Shown: positions 15,114 through 21,881 of the stretch, piece by piece
Layout: each line of letters opens with the position of its first letter
How positions within the stretch are numbered: position 1 is the first letter of the stretch
DNA from: Verrucomicrobium sp.
Lineage (GTDB): Bacteria > Verrucomicrobiota > Verrucomicrobiia > Methylacidiphilales > UBA1321
Direction of reading: 5' to 3'
Assembly (NCBI GenBank): GCA_017849585.1
Contig: JAFIGT010000005.1
Span: forward strand, 1 to 35,748
DNA: 35,748 nucleotides
Made by a program: the position numbers and the translations under genes
The notes under the pieces: model-generated
What the model was told of the DNA's origin: nothing
What the model saw: only the letters and a program-made list of their open reading frames with translations
The model's database searches: none

Positions 15114-16697
15114 ATGTTTCAAAACCTCAACAAAACCAATTTATGGCAGGGCATCGGCTTCGTGCTGATCTCGGGCGTGGCCTTGGTTTTGGCCTATCCG
15201 CCGTTTAATCAGGGATGGGTGAGCTGGGTGGCGCTGATTCCGGTGCTGTGCGCGCTTCGGGTATCTCCGGAACTGGGCCGCCGTCCCTTTGCCTGCGGGT
15301 ATCTGGTGGGCCTCCTTTATTTCGGTGGAACGTTCTGGTGGATCGGGCATGTGACGGCCCTCGGGACAGCTACCCTGGTGCTATATATTTCGCTCTACCC
15401 GGCGATCTGGTTGTGGGCGATGGAGCGGTGGTTTGCGCCGCGCTGTGGAGACGGCATTCTGGGCAATGTGTTTTTCGCGTTCATCGGGGCGTGCCTGTGG
15501 GTGGCGCTGGAGTGGATGCGCGGGTGGTTCCTGACCGGGTTCGGCTGGAACAATCTCGGCGTGGCGTTGCATGCGAATATTCCCTTCGTGCAACTGGCGA
15601 GTCTCGGCGGCGTGTACATGCTGTCGTGGCTGATCGTCTTTGTGAACCTGTGCGCGTTTCGCACGTTCCAGCGGGTCTATGGCGAAATCTCCGCCGGCCG
15701 ACCGCGCGGACCGCTCTATGAACTTTCCCTCGCGCTGGTGTTGGCCGCGCTGGGTTTCGCGTGGGGCTGGCGTCAGACCTTGATCAAGCCGGAAGGCTCG
15801 CTGCGGTCATTGCGCTACGCCGCAGTGCAGGCGAATATTCCGCAGAGCGGCTCCTCGAGCGGTTACGAAAACGGCGTCTCCATTGAGGAGAATCTGCGCC
15901 GTCACGAGGAGCTGAGCTTGAAAGCGCTGGAGTCGAAACCCGACTTGCTCCTCTGGCCGGAAGCGACGACGGGGCTGGAGATTTTTCTGGATGACCGGCT
16001 GGGCTCGCTGGTCACGCGCCTGAGCCGCAAGAGCGAGGGCTATTTCCTGCTCGGGGCGGAGGATTCCGCGCCGGGGAAGATGTTCAATGCGGCCTTCCTG
16101 TTCTCTCCCGGCTACACGGGCTTCAGCGTTTATCATAAGAACAAGCTGGTGATCTTCGGCGAATACGTGCCGCTGGCGAAGTGGTTGCCGATCCTGCGCA
16201 AACTCGTGCCGTTCGGGGTCGATTTCAGCGCCGGGGAAAAGCCGGAGTTGCTCAAGATGCCCAACCTCAGCGTCAGCCTCGCGCCGCTCATCTGCTTCGA
16301 AGATACGCAACCCGGATTCGTCCGTTCCGCGGCGGCGCTGAAGCCAGACATCCTCGTGAACATCACCAACGATAGCTGGTTCAAGGATTCCCCCGGCGCG
16401 GAGCAACACCTCGCGAACGCGATTTTCCGCGCCGTGGAGAACGACCGCCCGCTCCTGCGCGCGGCGAACACGGGCATCACCTGCGAGGTGAATCAATACG
16501 GCGTGGTGAAGGCCCGGCTGACCGATACGGCGCTGCCGAATGGCCGCAGTCTCGGAGCGTCCGGGGTACTGAGCCGAGAATTACGCTGGCATTCCCCCCG
16601 GCAGACGCTCTATCAAAGATGGGGTGACTGGCTGCCGCTGGTATCGGCGCTGATTTGCCTGGGCGTATCCCTGCCCCGTAAGAAGACCAAAGAGTGA
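15114..16697 (+). CDS. lnt: Apolipoprotein N-acyltransferase
   Basis: A 527-residue inner-membrane enzyme that adds the third acyl chain to lipoproteins. An N-terminal bundle of about six to seven membrane helices (residues 10-215) is followed by a periplasmic nitrilase-like domain and a last helix near the C-terminus (LPLVSALICLGVSL). The catalytic triad is visible as LLWPEATTG (Glu283), VYHKNKLVIFGEYVP (Lys342) and APLICFEDT (Cys394), equivalent to E. coli Glu267, Lys335 and Cys387. LVNITNDSWF and GAEQH are also conserved. The presence of lnt implies triacylated lipoproteins and an outer membrane. The ATG at 15114 is chosen; an upstream frame to 15048 adds unlikely residues. It is followed at 2 bp by a GT2 gene. 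Confidence 0.95.
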   Translation: MFQNLNKTNLWQGIGFVLISGVALVLAYPPFNQGWVSWVALIPVLCALRVSPELGRRPFACGYLVGLLYFGGTFWWIGHVTALGTATLVLYISLYPAIWLWAMERWFAPRCGDGILGNVFFAFIGACLWVALEWMRGWFLTGFGWNNLGVALHANIPFVQLASLGGVYMLSWLIVFVNLCAFRTFQRVYGEISAGRPRGPLYELSLALVLAALGFAWGWRQTLIKPEGSLRSLRYAAVQANIPQSGSSSGYENGVSIEENLRRHEELSLKALESKPDLLLWPEATTGLEIFLDDRLGSLVTRLSRKSEGYFLLGAEDSAPGKMFNAAFLFSPGYTGFSVYHKNKLVIFGEYVPLAKWLPILRKLVPFGVDFSAGEKPELLKMPNLSVSLAPLICFEDTQPGFVRSAAALKPDILVNITNDSWFKDSPGAEQHLANAIFRAVENDRPLLRAANTGITCEVNQYGVVKARLTDTALPNGRSLGASGVLSRELRWHSPRQTLYQRWGDWLPLVSALICLGVSLPRKKTKE

Positions 16698-16699
16698 GC

Positions 16700-17425
16700 A
16701 TGAGCACAGAGATCCTTTTTTCCGTGGTGATCCCTTTCTATAATGAAAGCGAGAATCTGCCGAACCTGATTCGCGAACTCGACGCGATGCTGGGCAATCT
16801 GCCTGACACGAGCGCCGAGAATGCCGAGATCATTCTCGTGAACGACGGCAGCACCGATTCCTTCGAGCGGCCTTCCATCAGCCCGAGCTTTCCGATTCGC
16901 TGGCTGGATCTGACGTGCAACAGCGGGCAGAGCGCGGCAATGTACTACGGCATGCAGGCCGCGCGGGGCGAATTCGTCATCCTGCTGGATGCGGACTTGC
17001 AGAACGACCCGGCCGATGTGCCGAAGCTTTTCGAGAAGTTGCAAAACGAGAAACTCGATCTCGTGACCGGGGTGCGCAGCAAGCGGCAGGATAACTGGTG
17101 GCGCAATTTCAGCTCCCGCCTCGCCAACAAGGTGCGCTCGACGCTGCTCAATGACCGCACCTCGGACACCGGCTGTACGCTCAAGGTGTTGCGCCGCGAT
17201 CTGGCGAAACAGCTTTCCCCGTGGAATGGCATGCATCGGTTCATCCCCGCGCTGGCGTGCGCGGCGGGGTATCAAATCGGCGAAATGCCGGTGAACCACC
17301 GGGCGCGCCACGCCGGAGTGAGCAAGGTGAACAGCGCGAAGCGCGCCATCCGGGCCACGACTGACCTGATCGGCATGTTGTGGCTGGCCAGTCGTCAGTT
17401 CAAGGGGCGGGTCAAAAAAAGCTAA
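16700..17425 (+). CDS. Family 2 glycosyltransferase, polyprenyl-phosphate type
   Basis: A 241-residue GT-A fold enzyme. Motifs are FSVVIPFYNESENLP, IILVNDGSTDS (nucleotide-binding Asp), CNSGQSAAMYYGM and VILLDADLQNDPAD (metal site), with a DTGCTLKVLRRD acceptor segment. This pattern fits the ArnC/dolichol-phosphate mannosyltransferase branch, but there are no C-terminal membrane helices. It probably transfers a sugar to a polyprenyl phosphate in the cytoplasm. The ATG at 16700 lies 2 bp after the lnt stop; a GTG at 16694 overlaps that stop (GTGA) and is an alternative. Its place between lnt and lpxI suggests an envelope glycolipid role. Confidence 0.9.
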   Translation: MSTEILFSVVIPFYNESENLPNLIRELDAMLGNLPDTSAENAEIILVNDGSTDSFERPSISPSFPIRWLDLTCNSGQSAAMYYGMQAARGEFVILLDADLQNDPADVPKLFEKLQNEKLDLVTGVRSKRQDNWWRNFSSRLANKVRSTLLNDRTSDTGCTLKVLRRDLAKQLSPWNGMHRFIPALACAAGYQIGEMPVNHRARHAGVSKVNSAKRAIRATTDLIGMLWLASRQFKGRVKKS

Positions 17426-17446
17426 CTCGACACTTTCCCTTCACCC

Positions 17447-18271
17447 ATGACATCCCCCACCCCCACTGCCGACCTCGGTCTCATCGCCGGGAACGGACGC
17501 TATCCCTTTCTTCTGGCGGAAGCGGCGCGCGCAGCGGGGGTCAAACGCATCGTCGCGGTCGGCTTCACCGACGAGACCAACCCGGATCTCGCCAAGCTGG
17601 TGGACGAAATAACGTGGCTGCGGGTCGGGCAATTGGGCAAGCTGTGCGATTTCTTCGCGAAGCAAAAGGTGCACGGCGCCATCATGGCGGGGCAGATCGC
17701 CCCTTCGAATCTCTTTAACCTGCGCCCGGACCTGAAGGCGTTGTTGCTCCTCGCCAAGCTGAAGGAGCGCAATGCGGAATCGATCTTTGGCGCGATCGCG
17801 GACGAACTGGTCAAGGTGGATGTAACCCTGCTGCCAGCCACCACTTACCTCGAGGACTCCCTGCCCGAGGCGGGTCATGTCGCCGGGCCAAAGCTTGGCC
17901 GCCACGCCAGTCTGGATGTGGAGTTCGGTTTTAAGATCGCCAAGGAGACCAGCCGCCTCGATATTGGGCAATCGGTCGTAGTGAAGAAGGGGACGGTGCT
18001 CGCGGTGGAGGCCTTTGAGGGGACGGACGTAACGATGCGTCGCGGGGGGCAATTGGGCCGGGGTGGCGCCGTGCTTGTCAAAGTGAGCAAACCGAACCAA
18101 GATTTCCGTTTCGATGTGCCGGTGATCGGCCTTCGAACCCTCGATACCGCCGCCGAGGCCGGTATCGCCGTGATCGCCTGCGAAGCAAAGAAGACTTTGC
18201 TCCTGGACAAGGAACAGGTAATGGAGAGTGCCCGGCAGAAGAAGATCACCCTCGTGGCGGTCTCGGAGTAA
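17447..18271 (+). CDS. lpxI: UDP-2,3-diacylglucosamine pyrophosphatase LpxI
   Basis: A 274-residue cytosolic enzyme of lipid A synthesis that hydrolyses UDP-2,3-diacylglucosamine to lipid X, the substrate of LpxB. The family (DUF1009) signatures are LGLIAGNGRYPFLLAEAAR at the N-terminus, the middle stretch HGAIMAGQIAPSNLF, SIFGAIADEL and the C-terminal half with GQSVVVKKGTVLAVEAFEGTD. The last segment carries the conserved Glu/Asp residues of the active site. LpxI replaces LpxH in several phyla. It sits 21 bp after the GT2 gene and 10 bp before the dehydrogenase gene, in an order leading to lpxB. The ATG at 17447 leaves a short Thr/Pro-rich extension before the first strand. Confidence 0.94.
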   Translation: MTSPTPTADLGLIAGNGRYPFLLAEAARAAGVKRIVAVGFTDETNPDLAKLVDEITWLRVGQLGKLCDFFAKQKVHGAIMAGQIAPSNLFNLRPDLKALLLLAKLKERNAESIFGAIADELVKVDVTLLPATTYLEDSLPEAGHVAGPKLGRHASLDVEFGFKIAKETSRLDIGQSVVVKKGTVLAVEAFEGTDVTMRRGGQLGRGGAVLVKVSKPNQDFRFDVPVIGLRTLDTAAEAGIAVIACEAKKTLLLDKEQVMESARQKKITLVAVSE

Positions 18272-18281
18272 GATAGATTTT

Positions 18282-19211
18282 ATGAGCAAATTGAAAGTTG
18301 GAGTGGTGGGTGTGGGCCATATCGGCCGTGAGCATGCCCGCATTTATTCGCAGGTGCCGAACGCGGAATTCGTCGGTGTCTTCGATCAGGACCCGGAACA
18401 GTGCCGCCGCATCGCGACGCAGTACAATATCAAGCCCTTCACCTCAATCGATGAAGTGGCCAACGAATGCGAAGCCGTGACCATCGCCACGCCGACGAAC
18501 ACGCATCACACTCTCGGCCTGCATCTGCTGGACAAGGGCCGTCATCTCCTGATCGAAAAGCCGATCGCGGACGACACCGCCAAGGCGCGCGATCTCGTGC
18601 AAAAGGCGAAGGACAAGGGACTCATCCTGCAGGTCGGCCACATCGAGCGTTTCAATCCCGCCCTGCGCGCCCTCGAAGGCATGCTGACGCGGCCCAAGTT
18701 CATTGAGGCGCACCGCCTCTCGCCCTACCCGGGCCGCAGCACCGACATCGGTGTTGTGCTCGACCTGATGATCCACGATCTGGAAATCGTTTTGCACCTC
18801 GTCAAATCGCCCATCGTGAGCGTCGATTCCGTCGGCGTCGCGGTCCTGAGCAAGGGCGAGGACATCGCCAATGCCCGCTTGCGTTTCGAGAACGGTTGCG
18901 TGGCCAATCTGACCACGAGCCGCATCAGCCCGGAAAAGCTGCGCAAGATCCGCGTCTTTCAGGATGACACCTATCTCTCCCTGGATTATCAGGGCCAGAG
19001 CGGCGAAATTTATCGCAAGGTGCAAACCCAGATCACACGCGAAAAGATCAAGGTGGAGAAGGATGAACCGCTCAAGCTGGAAGTAGCTTCCTTCGTGGAT
19101 TGCATCCTGACCAAGAACTCGCCCGTCGTGAGCGGGGCACAAGCCGCCGCCGCGCTCGAGGTGGCCATGAAGATCACCGACCAGATCTGGGCCAATAACG
19201 CGGCGAAATAA
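18282..19211 (+). CDS. Gfo/Idh/MocA family dehydrogenase, GnnA candidate
   Basis: A 309-residue NAD(P)-dependent sugar dehydrogenase. The Rossmann site is VGVVGVGHIGREHARIY (residues 5-21), the catalytic lysine motif is LLIEKPIADD, and the C-terminal domain has DLMIHDLEIVL, in which the His-Asp pair is the usual substrate-binding element. The gene lies between lpxI and lpxB. In Acidithiobacillus and Leptospira, GnnA, a member of this family, oxidises the 3-hydroxyl of UDP-GlcNAc so that GnnB can aminate it, and gnnA/gnnB lie between lpx genes. A GnnA-like role is therefore a sensible inference. No GnnB-type transaminase is in this window. The last codon abuts lpxB, so the two are tightly coupled. 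Confidence 0.9.
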   Translation: MSKLKVGVVGVGHIGREHARIYSQVPNAEFVGVFDQDPEQCRRIATQYNIKPFTSIDEVANECEAVTIATPTNTHHTLGLHLLDKGRHLLIEKPIADDTAKARDLVQKAKDKGLILQVGHIERFNPALRALEGMLTRPKFIEAHRLSPYPGRSTDIGVVLDLMIHDLEIVLHLVKSPIVSVDSVGVAVLSKGEDIANARLRFENGCVANLTTSRISPEKLRKIRVFQDDTYLSLDYQGQSGEIYRKVQTQITREKIKVEKDEPLKLEVASFVDCILTKNSPVVSGAQAAAALEVAMKITDQIWANNAAK

Positions 19212-20411
19212 ATGGCAAACATGACCCTCAATCCCGATGCGCTGACCGTCATGCTGGTGGCCGGCGAAGCGAGCGGTGACGCGCATGGCGCGGAGCTGAT
19301 CAATGCCTTGCGCCGTCGCAAGGCGGATCTGCGCTTCATCGGTTGCGGGGGGCCGCGCATGGCCGCCGCGGGGCAGGAACAATTGTTCGACCTGACGCGG
19401 CATGCCGTGGTGGGATTGACGGAGGCGATCAGCCATTACTTCACGTTCCGCCAGTTGTTTTTCAAGCTGGTCACCCTTGCGCAAATGCAGAAGCCGGATG
19501 CGGTGATCTTCATCGATAACTCCGGTTTCAATCTGCGCCTCGCGCAGGCGTTGCGCCCGAAGTTGCCGGATAGCCGCCTGATCTATTACATCAGCCCGCA
19601 GGTGTGGGCCTCGCGCGCTGGCCGGGTGAAGGTGATGAAGCGGACGATTGATCTGGTGCTTTCGATCTTTCCGTTTGAAACCGAGTGGTACGAAAAGAAT
19701 GCACCCGGCCTGCCGGTCCATTACGTCGGTCACCCGAAACTCGATTTACTTCTACCCGACGCGCTCGGCCAGACGGAGGAGGGCCGCATCGCCCTGATGC
19801 CCGGCAGCCGCACGGTCGAGATCAAGCGCCACCTGCCCGTCCTCTGGGAAGCGGCACGCATCATGGCGGAGCGCAAACCGAACCTGAAGTTCATGCTCAT
19901 CTCGCCCAACGCGGAGCGGGAGCGTGAAGCCGTGGAGTGGATCGAGCGTTATGGCCGCACGGGGTTCCATTACGAGACGTGCCACAATTACCAGCTGACC
20001 CACCTGAACCGCTGTCAGCTCGCCTTGGTGAAGTCCGGCACCGGTTCGCTCGATTGCGCCTTTGCCCGCGTGCCGCAGATCGTGCTCTATAAAGTAAATC
20101 CCCTCACCTTTGCCGTGGCGCGCCGTCTGGTGAAGGTGAAGTACCTGAGCATGGTGAATGTGCTCTCGAAGAATCCGCCGATCGTGCCGGAATTCATCCA
20201 GCAGGATTGCACGGGACCGAAGATCGCCGCCTTTGCGCTGGAACTGCTGGATCATCCGAAGATGCGCAAGCATATGATCGACCAGATGACCGAGGTGATC
20301 GCGTCCCTCGGCGGTGAAGGGGCGAGCGACCGCGCTGCGCGCGAGGTGTGCCTGGAGCTGACGAAGGTGGCTCGGGGCCAGTCGCATTCGGCGCATCTGA
20401 AGCCCGCGTAA
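19212..20411 (+). CDS. lpxB: Lipid-A-disaccharide synthase LpxB
   Basis: A 399-residue GT-B enzyme (family GT19) that joins lipid X to UDP-2,3-diacylglucosamine to make the lipid A disaccharide. Signatures include VAGEASGDAHGAELI (residues 16-30), FIGCGGPRMAAAG, VFIDNSGFNLRLA, YYISPQVWASRAGRV, VHYVGHPKLDLL, IALMPGSRTVEI, LVKSGTGSLDCAF and the late MVNVLSKNPPIVPEFIQ. Length and order are normal. The ATG follows the previous stop codon with no gap (TAAATG). It completes the lnt-GT2-lpxI-dehydrogenase-lpxB unit; rnhB follows after 73 bp. Confidence 0.96.
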   Translation: MANMTLNPDALTVMLVAGEASGDAHGAELINALRRRKADLRFIGCGGPRMAAAGQEQLFDLTRHAVVGLTEAISHYFTFRQLFFKLVTLAQMQKPDAVIFIDNSGFNLRLAQALRPKLPDSRLIYYISPQVWASRAGRVKVMKRTIDLVLSIFPFETEWYEKNAPGLPVHYVGHPKLDLLLPDALGQTEEGRIALMPGSRTVEIKRHLPVLWEAARIMAERKPNLKFMLISPNAEREREAVEWIERYGRTGFHYETCHNYQLTHLNRCQLALVKSGTGSLDCAFARVPQIVLYKVNPLTFAVARRLVKVKYLSMVNVLSKNPPIVPEFIQQDCTGPKIAAFALELLDHPKMRKHMIDQMTEVIASLGGEGASDRAAREVCLELTKVARGQSHSAHLKPA

Positions 20412-20484
20412 TGCTGGACGGACGTCAGTTCCGCACTGCATTTTTGGATCGCATTTTCGGCTTCCGCTCGTTTAATGATCCCTC

Positions 20485-21132
20485 ATGCCCAGATGCGCCC
20501 CCGCTCCCGAACCCACTCTGTTTCCGGACGAGGTGTCGGCACCGAGCGACCAGTTCGAACAGGAAGCGCGGGCCAAAGGGTACCAGTTTATCGCGGGCCT
20601 GGATGAAGTGGGGCGCGGTCCGCTGGCGGGACCCGTCATCGCCGCCGCCGTGATTCTGCCCGAAGGATACGCCCATCCCGATCTCAATGATTCCAAAAAG
20701 CTCACGACCGCAAAACGGCGCGCGGTGCGGGATCATCTCCTCGCCACCCCCGGCGTGCTGTGGGCCGTGGGCGAGGCGAGCGTGGAGGAAATCGATACGA
20801 TCAATATCCTGCAAGCCAGCCTGCTGGCCATGCGCCGCGCGTACGAAAAGCTTTCCCGCTTGCCGGATTTTCTCCTCATCGACGGCAATCGCGGCCTGCG
20901 CGGAGCCCTGCCCGAGCGGACGCTGGTGAAAGGAGATGCGCGGTGTCGATCCATTGCCGCCGCATCGGTCATCGCGAAGGAACACCGGGATGATTTGATG
21001 GATGCACTGGCCAAAGTGTACCCCCATTACGGTTTGGAGAAACACAAAGGCTACGGCACGGCGGTTCATCGCGCCGCGATTAAAACTCATGGGCTTACTC
21101 CGATTCATCGCCGCTCGTTTTGCTGCGATTGA
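20485..21132 (+). CDS. rnhB: Ribonuclease HII
   Basis: A 215-residue endonuclease that cuts the RNA strand of RNA-DNA hybrids and removes misincorporated ribonucleotides. The catalytic acids appear in FIAGLDEVGRGPLAGPV (Asp and Glu of the DEVGRG motif), LLIDGNRGL and the late segment HRDDLMDAL; LNDSKKLT and RCRSIAAASVIAKEHRD are also conserved. An N-terminal extension of about 30 residues (PEPTLFPDEVSAPSDQFEQE) precedes the fold. The gene ends 44 bp after the start of yraN in another frame, so the two are probably translated together. Confidence 0.96.
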   Translation: MPRCAPAPEPTLFPDEVSAPSDQFEQEARAKGYQFIAGLDEVGRGPLAGPVIAAAVILPEGYAHPDLNDSKKLTTAKRRAVRDHLLATPGVLWAVGEASVEEIDTINILQASLLAMRRAYEKLSRLPDFLLIDGNRGLRGALPERTLVKGDARCRSIAAASVIAKEHRDDLMDALAKVYPHYGLEKHKGYGTAVHRAAIKTHGLTPIHRRSFCCD

Positions 21133-21514
21133 TCGTCGCCCCGCGCCGGTCATTGACTCCCACAACGAGCTGGGTCACTACGGCGAACGGGTCGCCCTCG
21201 CCTCCTTGCGCCGGCGCGGATACAGGCTGCTCGACCGCAATTACCGCACCAAGGCGGGTGAGATCGACCTGATCTGTCGCGATGGCCAGACGCTCTGTTT
21301 CGTCGAAGTGAAGACGCGCCATAGCGGACCGCACATGCACCCGGCCGATGCGGTGCACCGGAACAAGCAACAGCGCACGGTCCGCGCCGCGCAGCATTAC
21401 CTGCAGGTCCATGGCTCGCCGCGAATCGTGGCGCGATTCGATGTGGTGGAAGTCTTCATCACAACCGGACAGATTCCCGAGTGTCGTGTGATTGCCGACG
21501 CTTACTCCTCTTGA
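21089..21514 (+). CDS. yraN: YraN/UPF0102 nuclease-fold protein
   Basis: A 141-residue member of the UPF0102 family, which has a restriction-endonuclease-like fold. The core is GERVALASLRRRGYRLLDRNYRTKAGEIDLI with CFVEVKTR, giving the Glu...Asp...Glu-x-Lys arrangement of this fold. The first 30 residues are an N-terminal extension. The ATG at 21089 lies inside rnhB, overlapping it by 44 bp; the rnhB-yraN pair is common in bacteria. The cellular role is not known, although a DNA or RNA processing function is often assumed. Confidence 0.92.
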   Translation: MGLLRFIAARFAAIDRRPAPVIDSHNELGHYGERVALASLRRRGYRLLDRNYRTKAGEIDLICRDGQTLCFVEVKTRHSGPHMHPADAVHRNKQQRTVRAAQHYLQVHGSPRIVARFDVVEVFITTGQIPECRVIADAYSS

Positions 21515-21661
21515 CCAGCGTGACGCATTCTGGAGCCGATGACTCACTCACGATTCCAATTGGTAGATACATCTGATCTTTTTCATTGAGGGAGCCAAAG
21601 CGTTTGGTTTCCTTAGGCACATATCGGTTGAAATTCTGCCGGGCTAGCCGATACTTTAACT

Positions 21662-21871
21662 ATGAACTTCAAGGGACTGCTCGGCACGATCCTGATTGTT
21701 TTTGGTGGCTTCCTGTTGTTCGGCGATCCAAGCAAAGTGGAGTGGCCCGCGCGGATCGGTCCGCCCGCCGTGAAGTTCATGAAGTTCTGCGTCGATTATC
21801 TCCCGTACTCTGGCGTGGTCTCGATCGTCCTGGGTCTTGCGATGTGGATGATGGTGAAGAAGGATTCCTGA
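21662..21871 (+). CDS. Small two-helix membrane protein of unknown function
   Basis: A 69-residue protein with two hydrophobic helices (about residues 4-21 and 47-64), a polar loop with SKVEWPARIGPP between them and a charged end (MMVKKDS). The family is unknown to me. The start ATG at 21662 is preceded by no strong ribosome site. It converges with the metal ATPase gene, leaving only 10 bp between the stop codons. The clean topology supports a real gene. Confidence 0.55.
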   Translation: MNFKGLLGTILIVFGGFLLFGDPSKVEWPARIGPPAVKFMKFCVDYLPYSGVVSIVLGLAMWMMVKKDS

Positions 21872-21881
21872 TTCAGAGCCG

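Noticed and set aside
18444-19733. A 429-residue open frame on the minus strand opposite the dehydrogenase and lpxB
   Set aside because: It spans the junction of two clear genes; the composition is Arg/His/Asp-rich without a fold signature.
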